Positions 37,508 through 50,823 of a stretch of DNA of 64,000 nt are shown here, in pieces (position 1 is the stretch's first letter; every line of letters begins with the position of its first letter). Made by a program: the position numbers and the translations under genes. The notes under the pieces are model-generated. The model did not search any database. It was not told the origin of the DNA and worked only from the letters and a program-made list of their open reading frames with translations. The stretch covers positions 372,001-436,000 of the forward strand of contig CAMPDV010000115.1 of the NCBI GenBank assembly GCA_946699065.1, in the 5' to 3' direction. The DNA comes from Loxodes magnus. Its lineage: Eukaryota; Ciliophora; Karyorelictea; Loxodida; Loxodidae.

Positions 37508-37924
37508 ATGAAATAGGATAAAAAATCTCACATAATTGAAGGCTTGCCAACGCTGCTTGGAAAATTTCCTTTTCCTTAGTTCTAAACTAAATGAAATTAA
37601 ATTAGAGAGTTACCTCCTCTCAAAAGAAATTTTTTGGCATAGAAAAACAAACTTTTTGGTCTAGGGGATAAGCTTTAAGAAGTTGATAATGTTCAAGCTA
37701 CTTTTTTATTTGCAAGTTAACCAGAAGCAAAAATTCCAACTCAAGTTGAAGAAGAGGAATATAACCCTTAAGAGTAATTTTACCAATTATTTGAAGGAAC
37801 TAGAAAATAAAAAATTGCTAAATGTGGACACAGCGATAGACTAGTCTTCATAAAAAATATGTGCTATAGTTGCTATTAATTCGCAAGGAATTCAATTAGT
37901 AAAAGAAAATAGATATTAAAATGA
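37508..37924 (+). CDS. Small zinc-binding protein, paralogue of 29162-29569
   Basis: The ATG at 37508 opens 138 codons closing at TGA 37922-37924. The N-terminus MKQDKKSHIIEGLPTLLG and the segment RELPPL align with the 29-kb gene. In-frame TGA at 37592-37594 is codon 29, exactly where the 29-kb gene has TGG, so it reads as Trp. One metal-binding unit is intact: KCGHSDRLVF followed by MCYSCY. The first unit is replaced by an acidic stretch (QVEEEEYNPQEQ), so this paralogue keeps only one. The C-terminus ends SKRKQILK then TGA, aligned with its paralogue's stop. Sequence beyond the TGA is also open, so a longer protein is possible but not favoured. Confidence 0.75.
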
Positions 37925-37929
37925 AACAT

Positions 37930-40900
37930 TTATTATGATACTTTTATCTTAAAAACATAGATGCTTTTAAATATTGCCCATCAAAATCCTTCTTATTTAT
38001 AAAATTTTCTAAAATTTAACTCAAATGATTATTTTTTATTTCAAGCAGTTTATCAAATAAAACTTACCGAAAATACAAAAACTATCATATATTTCGATTT
38101 AGGTTTTTACCTTGATTATTACTACTAGATAGCTATTTAGAAATTTTTATGCTTAATTCATTAGAGATTATAAATAGCTACTATTATTCCATATTCCAGA
38201 TATTTTGCACAAATTTCACCATTAAAATATACTTGAGTTAAATCTATTTATGATCAATTTTTGTGAAAAATCTTAATTCATGCTTAAATATTAAATAATT
38301 CTAAAACATCATGATATATTTTAGTATTGTAAGGTAGAAGTAGAAACGACAATTAAATTTTTTTATATTTTAGATTACTTAAAAATTATTAAATTTTATG
38401 CTTTTTATTATTTATAACTAATAGATTTTTATGAATTCGATATATAAAGCGAGCAATCATACCCAACTTAATATATTTAATAATATTTATCTAGCTATGC
38501 TAGGAATTTAATTAAATATATTAAGTTTATTTAATATTAGTTTAATTATTAATTAAGCTATTATTATTTTTTGGTTTATGATATTAGATTTAAGTATTAT
38601 AAATTGTTGTAGAAGTATCGCATAATTTATAAGGACTTATATGAAATTTTGAAAAGAGCTATTATTTTCCTAATTTATTTGATTTAAAAGTTTAAATGAT
38701 TCTATTATAAAATTCCAATTTAAAATCATTATAATTTGCTTAAGAGCTTTTCTACTACTTTAATAATCAGTATATCTCTTATAAACATATACTAAACTAA
38801 TAATTGTATTGATGATCATTCTAGAACAAGACTCCTGAATTCTAAATTTAAATTTTATTTTCCTTCTATAAAAGGCAAAAGAAGGCTAAAAATATCTTTA
38901 AAATTGTCAAAACACAGAATAATTTCCACTTAGAATCATATTTTATTTATGATAAATGCTATTTTGAGAAATCTCACGATTATATTCTTAAAACTATTTT
39001 CATTTTATTTATTTATAAACTTTTTAGTCTAAAATAATTTTATTACTTCTTTTACACAACTTTCATTCTTTTTTACTACTAAAAAAGATTTAATTAAGAT
39101 ATTTCAAGAGACTTGATTCTTTAATTAAATTTTAATTAATATAAAATAATATCACACTGTGGAACTTTCGAAGAAGAAAGATAAAAAAGAATGATTAATC
39201 AATTTTGCATTTGCTTATAACAATTAACTACATAGTTTTGAAAAGATGAAGTACAGGTAAAATATAAAATCTTCAGAGTATCAAGCATTATATTTTTTAG
39301 AAGTACAATAAATAATAAAAAAAGATAAGAACAATCTTGCTTGCTGATAAATTGACACTATTTGATAAGTTTTGTTTTTATTTTAAAATAAATGAAATAA
39401 AAATTTGTTTTGATCTATTGAAAGATTAAGCTAATAAATTTTATATAAAGAAGGTGAAATATAAGATAATTACATTAAAAATTTTTTCTTGCAATTTGAA
39501 AAATAAAAAAGTTGAGATAACCTCTGATTATATTATCTAATTAATTGAGATTCAATTTACGAATTTTTATAATTACCTCGAAACATAATTTTTTCTTAAA
39601 AAAATAAATGTCCTTTATTCAAAATATTAAATTTAATTTAATGATAATTTATATGTGATATTTGATTTAATAAATTTTTTTATTAACAACTTCATAATCA
39701 TTTTGCAATATTTTCTTAAAGAGCTTAAAATTATGTTTCCTCAGAAAGATTTATAGAACATAAAGCAAAAAATTACTTATTTACTATTTTAACTTTACTT
39801 TCTAAGTTTATCACCTGAATTAAAAAGAAAAAATTTAAAAAAAAGATCTGATAACTCGAAATCCACCTAAGTATTGTTTTTTCCTAATTGTTAGCTAACA
39901 AAAAAATTTAATCTGAAATATTAGAATTAAAATTTTTTAATATGAGCAAAAATTATTATGTCAAAAATGATAAAAATAAATTTACCACATATCTAGAGTT
40001 TTTGAATATTAATATTAGAAATATATAAATACAAATGTTTTTTAACCAAAAATTTTTAAAATTTAAAATTCAGAACAAAAAACCAAAGTGATAATTAGGG
40101 TTATAACTAAAAAATGTTTTAGTTTGAAGAGACGCAAATATAACTGAGTTATTTTAATAGTAAAATACGAGTAAATAATAAAAATTATTTGAAGAATAGA
40201 ATTTAAATGATTATAAAATTTCTTTATTAAACTTAAAGGAAGAGAAAATAATTAAATTCCATAATCCTATAAAACTATACAAATAATTTAATTTAATTTA
40301 ATTTTTTAAGTCTTTTTTAGGTTTATACATCTAAGGTTTTTAAATTAAATTTTAAAAAAAATTTATTTAAATTTCTAACAAGTTCAAGTATTATAAATTT
40401 TAATAATTAGAGTAATAAACTTTGTTTGATAAAAAAAAAATACTAAATAAGCAATATATTTCATAAAATATAATAAATTTAAATAAATTCCTATTTCGCT
40501 CATTTTTTTTCTCAAAAATTTAATTGATAAATTTCATATAAGTTAATTTTAATATAAAAAATCTATATTTATTTTTAAATCAAAATTTATAATTTTATTT
40601 CTATTTATTTTGCAATTATTTTAGAAAATTAAAATATGGCTCAAAAAGAAAAAGGAAATTCTTAAATTTTATCGAAAATAATTATAAATTAAATAAAAGT
40701 CATGTTAAATTTAAATTTTTTAAATTTTTATATAATTTTTGTGAGTTATCTTATCTTAACTTATTTTTTATTTAGTTTAGATTTAAATATTATTAAAAAT
40801 ATCAGAATTATAGCCATTCTAACTGTTAAATTATATAATCCGACTATTTAAACTTTTTTATCCTTCAGTCTGAAAATAATTGAATTTCGTTCGCTTAAAA

Positions 40901-41865
40901 TATTTAATATTGATGCTGTACTTTATAATATTAATATTTATAAATTATTATTTTTTAATTTTAAAATGCTTCAAATAACTAAGCAAATCTTAATTTTTAA
41001 TAGTTTTACTACTTTAATATTTTTTTAATTTAAATTATATCTGATAATAATTAAATTTTATTAATTTAAATCTAAAATCTATAAGAATAATTATTTATTT
41101 TTAGTATTTTATAAAATTTAGCAGAGTTCTAATGATGTGATTATTTAATTAATACTTATTAATTATTTTAAATAAATTAAATAATAAAAATAGTTGAACT
41201 TAATATAACAGTAAGTTGGAAATATCCTTTTGTAAATTTTTATTTTTTTAATTTAAAGTGAACATAATAAAAAAGCTATTATTAAATCTTTTTATCTTCA
41301 TATTAAAATAAAATAAATTCTTTAAATTTATAAAAGTAAATTAAATTTAATAAATTATATAATTTTTAACTCTTTATTGAATATAATATATTTAAGAAAT
41401 TTATTAAATAAGAACTTTTAATTTAAAACCTAAAAAAAGTAAAAAATATTTAAAAAATATAATTAAAATAATTTCGAAAATAATTTTATAACCATTTATA
41501 AAAGTATTTCAATGCTACTTTACTATATTTTATTATTTTCGTTCTTCATTTACATTCATCCAAAATTAGCTTAATATTAAAAAGTAATTTAAATTAAAAT
41601 TATTTTAATTTAAATTTCATGAATTATTAATTTTTGCTTTTTTAATTTTAGATTTTTATTTAATTTTTTTTCCTAATATATTTAGATGATACATAGTATT
41701 AGAGAAGTAGATTAAATTTAAAGAAAAAATAAACAAATTTAGAATGATTTTATAGCAATATTAAATGTGTCTTGAAATATTAAAAATAATAATAAAAAGA
41801 GATTACTAAAATTCAAAATTCAAAAATTATAATGAGTATAATCTTATACTTAAATTATTATTTAT
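37930..41865. other. AT-rich stretch with no supportable gene
   Basis: After the zinc-binding gene the same phase stays largely open to about 38450, with hydrophobic, AT-driven composition. Nothing recognisable occurs in it or in the following 3.4 kb. Confidence 0.35.
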
Positions 41866-41869
41866 TAAA

Positions 41870-42160
41870 ACTTAACATCTAACTTGGACCAAAATTGTTA
41901 TGGTTTTCTTGTCTAAGTTGTTTCAATATTTTCTGGCGTTAAAGTGATTTATATCTGATTATTAAACTAATATAATATTTTTTTATTTCTTTGGCGGAAT
42001 TTAAGTGTCTCCTGTCTATGGTTATTTTCTCTTTTTAGATGGCGAATTAGAAGAATATTTTTTCTATGGAGATTTTTATAGCCTAGCCTCTTTACTTTAG
42101 TCCTTAACCTTCTTGTGTTCCTCCTTCCCCAAGTGAAATCCACTTTTAATAGCTTTCATT
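41870..42160 (-). mobile_element. Probable 5' part of a Gag-like element
   Basis: A GC-richer minus-strand frame starts at ATG near 42160 with MKAIKSGFHLGKEEHKKVK, resembling the MxxGFKxGF starts of the other copies. A Lys/Ser/Pro/Gln-rich region follows, then INHFNARKYWNNL, in which the Trp codon is TGA. The knuckle is not found. Confidence 0.4.
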
Positions 42161-43739
42161 TTAATTATAAACTAATTTTAATAAATAAAAATATTTATTA
42201 TATTTATAAAGGTAAATATAACTCAAATAATTAACTTAGTTTTTAATTTTTAACTAATATTAAAATAAAAATATTTGAATAGGAATTATTTATAAATTTT
42301 CGTATTCAATTTTAATTTAGCAAATCTATCATTCTATTTTCTTATATATTAAGAAATTAAATGAACGAATTTTGGTTATAAAATTTGTAAGCATTTATTT
42401 TTCTCTTTCAGATATAGACTAAATAATTTTCTTAATTTGTTTAAATATACCATTTTTTATTTAAAGGTCTATCTTAAAAAAATTAATATTTAATTAATTA
42501 ATTTTATATAAATTTTAATCTAAATTTATGATATAAATCTATATCTAATTTAATATTTTCATTGCATTAAACTTAAATTAATATTGATCAGATATTAAAT
42601 AATTAAATTAATACTTATATAGATTTATAATATTTACTATATTTTAAATTTTATATACTAAATGTAATTTTTATTTATAAACTATTTGATATAATTACTT
42701 ATAGTTTTCAAATATACTCTAACTATTTTTTAATTATTTATATTTATCCTATTAAATTTAATTTAATAGCAGGTCTATTATTTTGAATTATTATAATTAT
42801 AGATTACTTTAATTCCTTTTATTAAGCAATGAAAGCTCTAATAAATTTAATATTATTAGCTATAACTCAAATATATAGCAGGTAGAATACTAAATTAGGA
42901 TTTACTATATTAGTTATATTAATAAACTTTGGAAGAGTAATATTAAATGGGATTGGATAGATAGTCATTTAAGTTATTTATAATTAAAAAATTGAACATT
43001 TTATGTTTGTAAATAGTCTTCTATAATAAGCTATGCTTCTAAAGTAAGCCAAACATAATTTAAAAAATTTATTATAGTTTCTAAGCTTTTAATTCATAGA
43101 AATGCTTTATTATATAATAATGATAGTATAGGAGAATAACTATTTGGTGATAAATATAAATAAATTTTATTTTAAGTCTTTAGTTTGATTGTTAAGCTCT
43201 AAACTCTTTTCTAAATCATAATAAAAGCTTTATAATATATTTAAATGATTCATTAGATAAAAATAAATATATTAGAGTAAACTTATATAAAAGCAAGTCA
43301 AATTTTTTATTATTTAAAAATGTAAATTTTAGAAAAATGAATATGAATTGATGTAATAATAAAAAGAAAAAAGAATAATTCTAATTTATATTTATTTTAA
43401 TATAAATTTAATAATTTTTAATAAAAATATGCTATTAAAAAAATATTAACCTTTATAAGTAAAAAATTTAATAAACTTAAAAGTTCTTTAAGTTAGAAAT
43501 TTTTTGAATTAAATTAGATGCTTTATAGAATTATAATTAATCATTATTTTAAATTTTTAAGAAATTAAAAGATTTAGTGTTTAAACTTACTAAGAAATAG
43601 CTTGCATATAAATTTTTAGATTTTAATTATTATTATTTAAAGACATTAAGATAAGTAGAATTTAGAATTTTTGTTGAATAAGAGAACAAAATCACTTTAT
43701 TTTTATGGTAAAATAGAGTGTCTTTTACAATAAATTTTA

Positions 43740-44420
43740 TTCCTTTTCACACTACTAAACTGAGTACGGTTCTGATGGATTATTGAAAACGTTAGGAACA
43801 TCCAGTTTTTAGCATTTCATTTACTTGCGATTTCTTTAATTTTTTTTGCTTTCTTTTATACCATTTTACTTGATTAAAGTAAATTATTTTAATTTCTCTT
43901 CACAATAGATCAGTCTTTTTCTCTTTCAATATTTGCATTTCATGGTATTCCTGATAAAGTTTTGGAAAAATTTGCAGTAAAAGCAATGTTTACAAATTGG
44001 TATTATATCCATTATAAAAAGCTATGCTTCTTTCTTCTTTTCTTCCTCAAGCTCCATTTTAATCGCTTCGATTTCCTTATTTTTGGCTTCTTATTAGACT
44101 CTATTTTTTTGGAATAGTAAACAGGGTTAAATTATTATGATAGATATTCATTTTTTATTTCTTTCTAACTAGGAAATTCATTTTATATGCTAAATAAAAT
44201 TTTCATTTATCTTTGCTGATTCATAAATTTGACTTATTTGTTTATATTTTCTTCAAAAATCCTTTGCTCTACTTTTTAAATAATTTAGCCTCTTCCACGA
44301 TGTTATGCATAGCTTTAATAATTTGTTCTATAAACGTAAATCTTCCTTTTTCTGTTTTCCTAAGATTGCTTTAGCGAGATTTAATAAGTTAAAAAATTGA
44401 TATTATTTGATACTTTTTTC
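43740..44420 (-). pseudogene. Decayed coiled-coil ORF, unknown
   Basis: On the minus strand, successive phases read EQIIKAMHNIVEEAKLFK, then VEQRIFEENINKQVKFMNQQ, then EAKNKEIEAIKMELEEEKKK. This gives an acidic coiled coil broken by at least two frameshifts, followed by a Cys-containing stretch (CKHCFYCKF). The composition resembles the Gag-like family, but no diagnostic segment is present. It could equally be an unrelated coiled-coil gene. Confidence 0.4.
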
Positions 44421-44782
44421 AGATCCCTAATATTAAATTGTTTATTCCCTTTTTATATACAAAGTCTATTATTTTAAAGAAATTTTTATGTTTACTTCTT
44501 ATGATTTAGCTTTCCTATATTATCATATAAAATTATAATGAAACATTAATTTTAAACCAATTGTAAATCTAACTCTTAATTATCATATTTTTCATTTTAT
44601 TTTATTGAGAAAAGTAAAATACAATTTTAAGTTAATTAATCACAAATATAAAAATTGGAAATTGGTTTTTTCACAATTGTTTAATAAAGGCAAAATTAAT
44701 TTCAATTCTAAGTTTGCTACAAAAATTTTAATTTAATATTTTTTGTAATTAGCAGAATTAAAGCATAAAGAAGGTATAATAA

Positions 44783-45271
44783 ATGAAACCTGAAAATGAA
44801 AAATTTATTAAAAGATTAACGACTGAAAACAGGATTCTTTTGGAAAAAAGCAAATTGCCATCTGAATGATGCAACTTAATAAATTCTTGAAATATAAAAT
44901 CAAAATAGATCACTTTTTCTTTTTATTTTAGTAAGTTTTTACAAAATTAAATTAAATTAATCAAATAATACATTTAAGTTTATAATAAATAATAGATGAA
45001 ATTATCTTCTAATGTAAATAGGAAGCCAAGATATTTAGTGTGATTTCTCTAAAAAAGATTATAAAATACGTAAAAAAATATTTTATTTGATATGATATGT
45101 AAAGATTAGAACTGGCTCAAAAAAATTGGAGACAAACTGACTAAGATATAAAAATTTAAAATTGATACAACTCTAAAATATAACTATACTCTAAAATAAA
45201 ATTAATATAATGCAATTGATTCTTATTAATATTTTTGCTTAAAATCATTTTAGATTCTAAAAAGGTTTTGA
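44783..45271 (+). CDS. Possible hypothetical protein, 162 aa, with in-frame TGA
   Basis: The ATG at 44783 reads MKPENEKFIKRLTTENRILL and continues in one phase to TGA 45269-45271. Internal TGAs occur at 44867 (SEWCNL), 44888 (INSWNI) and 45044 (LVWFLQ), all in Trp-like contexts, plus one TGG (NWLKKIG). The low AT bias at the start and the mixed composition favour coding. No domain is recognised. Confidence 0.4.
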
Positions 45272-45279
45272 TTAAATGA

Positions 45280-47190
45280 TAAGTGATCTTTAAGTATATT
45301 TAGATTAAATTTTAAAATATTTACGAAATTATTTAAAATCTACATTTCTAAAATTTAAATTTAAAGCCTAAATGATAAAAGTTGCTTAAATTAAGAGATA
45401 TGATAAAAATAAGCAAATTTACATTTAATTTTTTAGTATACATAAACTATTAATTTATAAAAGGAATTTATATTTGAATATTCAATCTTGATTATCTTTT
45501 TAATGGATTTTTTTTATAGAAAAACTTTTTATTTAAACTAAAATTATAAACTCCTGTTCTAATAAAGGGTCACATCTTTTATAATTAATTAAATTTACTT
45601 AAGTTATATTAGAATCTTTTACATTTATTTTTCCTTTTAGCACCTATAAAAGATTAATATTTGACTTTTTATAAAGTTTTATTTTAAATTTGATGAAAAA
45701 GTCTTGTTTTCTTTTGAAAAAAATTAATAAACAAAAAAAATTTAGATTTATTTTTTGTTTTAATCTCAATTATAATTTAGATATTTTTCTCCAAAAGCAA
45801 CAAACTTTTTATAATTTCTATATTTATTATTTGAATCTATTATATTTGAATGTTGATTGATAATACAATTTTAGTTTAGCTTTTTTACTTTTAACTTTCG
45901 ATAAATCGAATTATTTTCAATGCCACATATTTAATTGTTTTTATAGTTATTTTATTTTTATTTTTTCTTTTATTTTTATGAAAAATTATATAGATATTAA
46001 AATAAATGAAATCGAATAAAAATAATTAATTTACATATGCAAAATTTTAATTAATAATACAATTTATAAAAAATAAACAAAATTAGACTGAAAAATTCTT
46101 TCCAAAGCAAAGCTAGTTATTTGTGATGCCTTCCTGAAAAATTTGTTTTTCTTAGTCTTCAAATCTTCTTATTAAAGAAATGGTAAAGTCTTTTTTAATC
46201 TTTATTTTATTTAAAATAGTAATTTTCATAAACTTTTTCCTCAACTTTCCTTTTATAAATTTAAAATTAAAAAATGTTAAAATTTTTTAGTTTTCAAGAC
46301 TGAAAATTAATTAATACATATTAGAAAGAACCAAATAATTCTATATTTGCAAATTATCTAATTTATCAATTACTAAATATTATCTTTCAATTTTTTAATT
46401 ATTTGTAGTAATACAATTCCTTGGCACTTTTATAATTTAAATGCATACCTTTTAAAATTTTCTTTCGAAATTGTTACCATATCACATGATTAAAGTCTTT
46501 TTAAAAAAGACATTGAATTCTAATTTTTTGAAAAAATAACTTTATTAATATAAATTTTTATTGCATTAATAAATGAAAAAAATTTACCTTCATCAGATTT
46601 TTGAATGAGCTTGAATCAGGTCACAATTAAAAATTTATTTCTTGGTAAAAGGATTATTAATAATCATTTATTTAAATTTGCTAATTTTTAAATCAAAATA
46701 CTTCAAAAAAACTTAATTCTAAAAATAAATTTTCACCGATTCTAAAAAATCAATTTCATTTAAGTGATATCTGAATAATGAAAATTTCTAACTTATTTTT
46801 TAGATTTCTAACAATTAAAAAAAATTAATTATACATTTTGACATCAAATATATAAATAAATACCTAAAAATTATGACCAAAGTACTAAAATATTGGAAAA
46901 AGAGGAATAGCTTTTATTTTAATAATAAATACAGACAAGAATAATTAAACAAAAACTGATATTATTATAAAAGAAGGATATAAAAAGTATTTTATTTTCA
47001 TCTTTTAACTTAATATATTATTTAATATCTAGTTCTTCACATTTTAGCTTAAAATATAAAATGAAAATAATTTTTAATTAAAAGTCTGCTTTTTTTATTT
47101 CTTCTAAATTAACCTACAATTTTCTAGATATAATAAAAATATTAAATAGTAGAATATTGATTCTAAATTAAATAGTAATCCTGCTTTTGT
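45280..47190. other. AT-rich stretch; one weak minus-strand ORF
   Basis: A minus-strand frame from ATG 46229 reads KIKKDFTISLIRRFEDQEKQ then an FQEG stretch, and runs toward 46090 before becoming AT-driven. This could be the start of a small gene but lacks independent support. Elsewhere nothing is seen. Confidence 0.25.
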
Positions 47191-47194
47191 AACT

Positions 47195-48055
47195 TCATAA
47201 AAATTATTTATTAGCCTTATTTTTATTCATCAGCTAAAATTTTGAAATAAGTTTGTATTAAAAATAAATTTAAAGACTAAAAAAAATTTATAAAAAATTG
47301 GATGACAAAACTTCTAGATAAGACTTTAAATAGCTTAATAATTATTCGGCTATTCCAATTTTTTTAGAAAAAACGATTATTTTATTAATAATTTCAAGGA
47401 ATAATTTAATAAGATAAAAAGGAAAATAGCGAAAATATTTTAAGAAATCCACACAAATTTAAATTTTTTTAAAATAATTAAATAACTTGGTCATTGAAAT
47501 CCTCATAATAGAGAAAAATATTCGCATGTTTTTTATTTTAGTTAGGTACTTGGATAATTTAGTTTGGCTTTTAAAACTTAGCAATTATAAAATATAATAA
47601 ATTGCAAGCTTAAAATGAGAAAAACTAAACTTTTCCACTAAATTAAATTTATTATTTAAAGTTATAAAAATGTTTCTACTTAATAAGGTTAGTTTGCTAA
47701 TATTTGAACAAGCATAATTTAATAATTTAGGAGATTAAGAAAATTTATTTAAGCGGAAATTGTTATTAATTGAAGCTAACTTATAGAAGATTTTTAAGAT
47801 TAAATAACAAAAGTCTACTATAAATCACTTAAGTATCTTATTATTTTTTCTCTTTTTTGGATAAATACAAAAGAAGATATGAAAAATGCTAAATTTATTT
47901 TACTTAAATCTACAAAATTTCTCCTTTTTTCAATCAAAGAGAGATTGTTTGATATAAGTATGTCTAGGTACTGTGCTTTTAATAAAAATTAAAAGGAAAC
48001 TAAAATAATGAAATTTAAATTAAAAAATGTGATTGAAATAGATATATGAAATCAT
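47195..48055 (-). CDS. Predicted membrane-associated protein, divergent from the 48-kb Myb gene
   Basis: The minus-strand ATG at 48055-48053 opens 287 codons to TGA 47197-47195, with only two internal TGAs, both in Trp-like settings (LFDWKKEKF, KILKWFIVDF). The composition is Phe/Ile/Leu/Lys-rich, with hydrophobic runs near the N-terminus (YFSFLLIFI) and in the middle. It starts 47 bp from the Myb start at 48103, mirroring the 45-bp arrangement of 16812/16858. Similarity to the 358-aa protein there is not obvious by eye. The positional equivalence is the main argument for this ORF. Confidence 0.45.
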
Positions 48056-48102
48056 ATTTATTATTAGCCTTTAATTAGTTAGCCTAATCACATTTTATAA
48101 AA
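48056..48102. promoter_or_regulatory. 47-bp divergent intergenic spacer
   Basis: It lies between the divergent starts at 48055 (minus) and 48103 (plus). ATTTTATAAA immediately precedes the Myb ATG, as TTTATAAA does at 16813. A shared bidirectional promoter is inferred only from this. Confidence 0.35.
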
Positions 48103-48666
48103 ATGGATGTAACTAGAGAGGATTCGTTAACTAATCCTAATTTTAAGTAATCTTCAATCGGATGAAGAAAATACGTAAAAGTAGATTGAACTAAAGAAGA
48201 GGATTAGTTACTTCATTAAATTGCTGCCTCAAGTTAAAAAAAGATTAAATGAGCAAGAGTAGCTAGCTAGCTAAATTCTGATTTCCATAAGCAAGAAGTG
48301 AGAACGAGTAAACAATGTAAGAAACGTTGGCTTTAAGTATTGCTACCACTGTAAAGCGTAGAATGAAACTTAGAAAAAGAATAAACTTTAGTTGAATTAT
48401 ACTAGAAGCATTGAAACCACTAGAAATTTTTTCTTTAAGAATGTTAGAAGTATTTTCAGGGTCTAAATAAATATTAAATATAAATACTTCTGGATAGATC
48501 AAAGGAAAAGCAAAATGAAGAGTATTAAAAGCAAGAAAATGCAGCATTATTAGGAAATAAGCATGCTAATGAAAGCAAGAATGAGGATAAACTCACTAAA
48601 AAGAAAAAGATATAGGATTTATGCTTGCATATTTTATGTAATTATCTACAAGGAAAATTTTTCTGA
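48103..48666 (+). CDS. Myb/SANT-like DNA-binding protein, 187 aa, five in-frame TGA as Trp
   Basis: ATG 48103 to TGA 48664-48666, no frameshift. Repeat 1 (about residues 29-75) reads D-[TGA]-TKEEDQLLHQIAASS, K-[TGA]-ARVASQLN, SKQCKKRWLQVLLP. That is the Myb pattern W...W...W, with the first two Trp as TGA and the third as TGG. Repeat 2 (about 88-135) reads E-[TGA]-NLEKEQTLVELYQKH-[TGA]-NHQKFF. TGAs lie at 48163, 48187, 48250, 48364 and 48412. The paralogue at 16253-16812 has TGG at the second and third of these columns and TGA at the first. The C-terminal region is Lys/Glu-rich, ending TKKKKIQDLCLHIL and then an aligned TGA. Likely a nuclear DNA-binding protein; its target is unknown. Confidence 0.8.
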
Positions 48667-48669
48667 GAG

Positions 48670-50820
48670 ATAATATCTTAAACTTTTATTAGTCGTTAGT
48701 TATCTAAATCTAATTTTAAAAAATAAAATTTAATTAAAGAGGTTTATGAAATATTTCTAATAAAATAAAATTAATTTTTATAAAATTCCTTAAATAAAAA
48801 CTTTTAGAACTTAAAAATAAGTATTTTTAAGCTTGAATGTACAAATCAAATTTTTTTCCTGTTTTACGCACGGCTTCATAATATTTAACTTAAATAATGA
48901 TAATTAGACAATTATATTTAATAATACTTTACGCAAATATTTATTTTTTATTAGAGATGCTTTAATATCTTAGTAATATTAAAAACTTTACAAAATGAAA
49001 TGTAAAATCTGTTTTAATTTTACAATTTTTTTAATTTATTTGGCCACCGAAATATTTTATATTTTATTAAACAAACCTGATTCTCTTAATGTAATTAAAC
49101 CTTATGAGAAACAAAAAATAGCAAATGTAAAAGGAATCTGATCTATTAACGTAAATCATTATCTCTTTTTTATTTAAAATTAGTTTTCAAGTCTAATTTT
49201 CTCTTATTTTTAATTTTACTTATAAGTAATTTTGCAATAAAATTGAACTTTATTAATTACTAATTATTTAGGACTTTAGAAGAAAATTGTACAAAAACAA
49301 CATCAAACTTTGAACATATCCTTAAAAATTTAGATATAAGCTTATTATACTAAGTTTATTCAGTTTTATGCCTTTCAAAAAGTATTTTTCATAAAATGAA
49401 TAAATTCTGCTATAATGAATCAAATTTAAGTTACCTTAATCTTTCATAATTTAAAAGTTGCTTAATCAAAAATGCTTCTATTTTATTTAAGAATATAATT
49501 ATGTTTTTAGTTAAAGATATTTATTTTAAAGATGAAACAATGATAAATTAATCTCCAAGCTATTAATTATAATCAAGTTCTTTAGATAAATCTATAAAAA
49601 GAATTTCTTTATTGTAGACTAAGATTTAAAAGAAAAAATTTATAAGAATCATTTAAAGAAAAGTAAATATCTAATTTTATTAAATGCTAAAAATCCTTTA
49701 TAGCCTTGAAATTTTATAGTAAACTAACTGATCTTTGAATATAATAATCTGATATTTATGAAGAAACGAAAACATTCATTTATTATTTAAATTTATGAAG
49801 AAACAAAAATTAATTATAAGAGTTCATTTTTAGTTTTTGCTTGATAGTTCGATTTTTAAAAATTTGAAATTAAGTCTCATTTATTTATCTGCTTTTAGGC
49901 AAAAATCTAATATATATTATAGGTAGGTATAAAGAGTAAATAATTATTTATTAGAATAAATAAAGCAGAACTCCTACAATATTCTAATTTAAATAAATCC
50001 AACCTATTTATTTTTTATTTTTACATTTTTCTCCTATTGAAGTAAAATTGCTTTGCATTATAAGAATAATTGTGCTTTATTTTAGTTTAATATGAACATT
50101 AAATTAGAAAGACTTAAGATTTAGAATTTTTTAATTAAAAACCTAGTTAGAAGTTTATTTAAGCGTTTACTTTGAAGTAAGAAATATAAAGATAATTAAA
50201 TTCTTAAAGTATAAATCCATTTAATTATAGTAGATGTATTTTTTCCTTTATATTCAATTACTTATTACAACTTTTAAATTTAACAAAGTATTATAAAATA
50301 GCTAATTCTAGTTATCGATTTGTAGTAGCATAAATAAATTTAATCTTAGAAAGTTTATAAAATAAATAAAAAAATATAATATATGCACTGTTGCAGATTT
50401 AACTTAGAACTATCAAATTTTTTTAAAATGTATTAAAGTTTGAAAAAAACATTTTAGCATTATAAAATAGATATAATTTTTAAGATAACTGGCTATAACC
50501 TAAACATTTCCAGTTTCTCTTTCGAAGATCATTCATGAACTGAAAAGTTTAGATTATTTATTAATAACTATAAATAAAATTTCCAGACTTTAGTGCAGAA
50601 GTAAAAGAATCGCTAAAATTTCTTGCTTAAAGCTTTTATCCATGTCTACGAATTTTTATGAATTTAAGTAAAATACATAAGATTTTTTAATCCTAATCTA
50701 AGCAAATCTAAACAAAGCAAGAAATTTTGCTAATTAAATTATTTAGTACTTAGAATTAGTTGGCAAAGTGTGTGATATATTTCTCATTCAAAATTATTAA
50801 ATAAAGAGATTAAATATTAT
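48670..50820. other. AT-rich stretch with no supportable gene
   Basis: AT-rich sequence on both strands; no motif, repeat family member or long TGA-poor phase was recognised. Confidence 0.35.
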
Positions 50821-50823
50821 TTA

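Noticed and set aside
48263..48547. 94-codon minus-strand frame
   Set aside because: It is antisense to the Myb-like gene.
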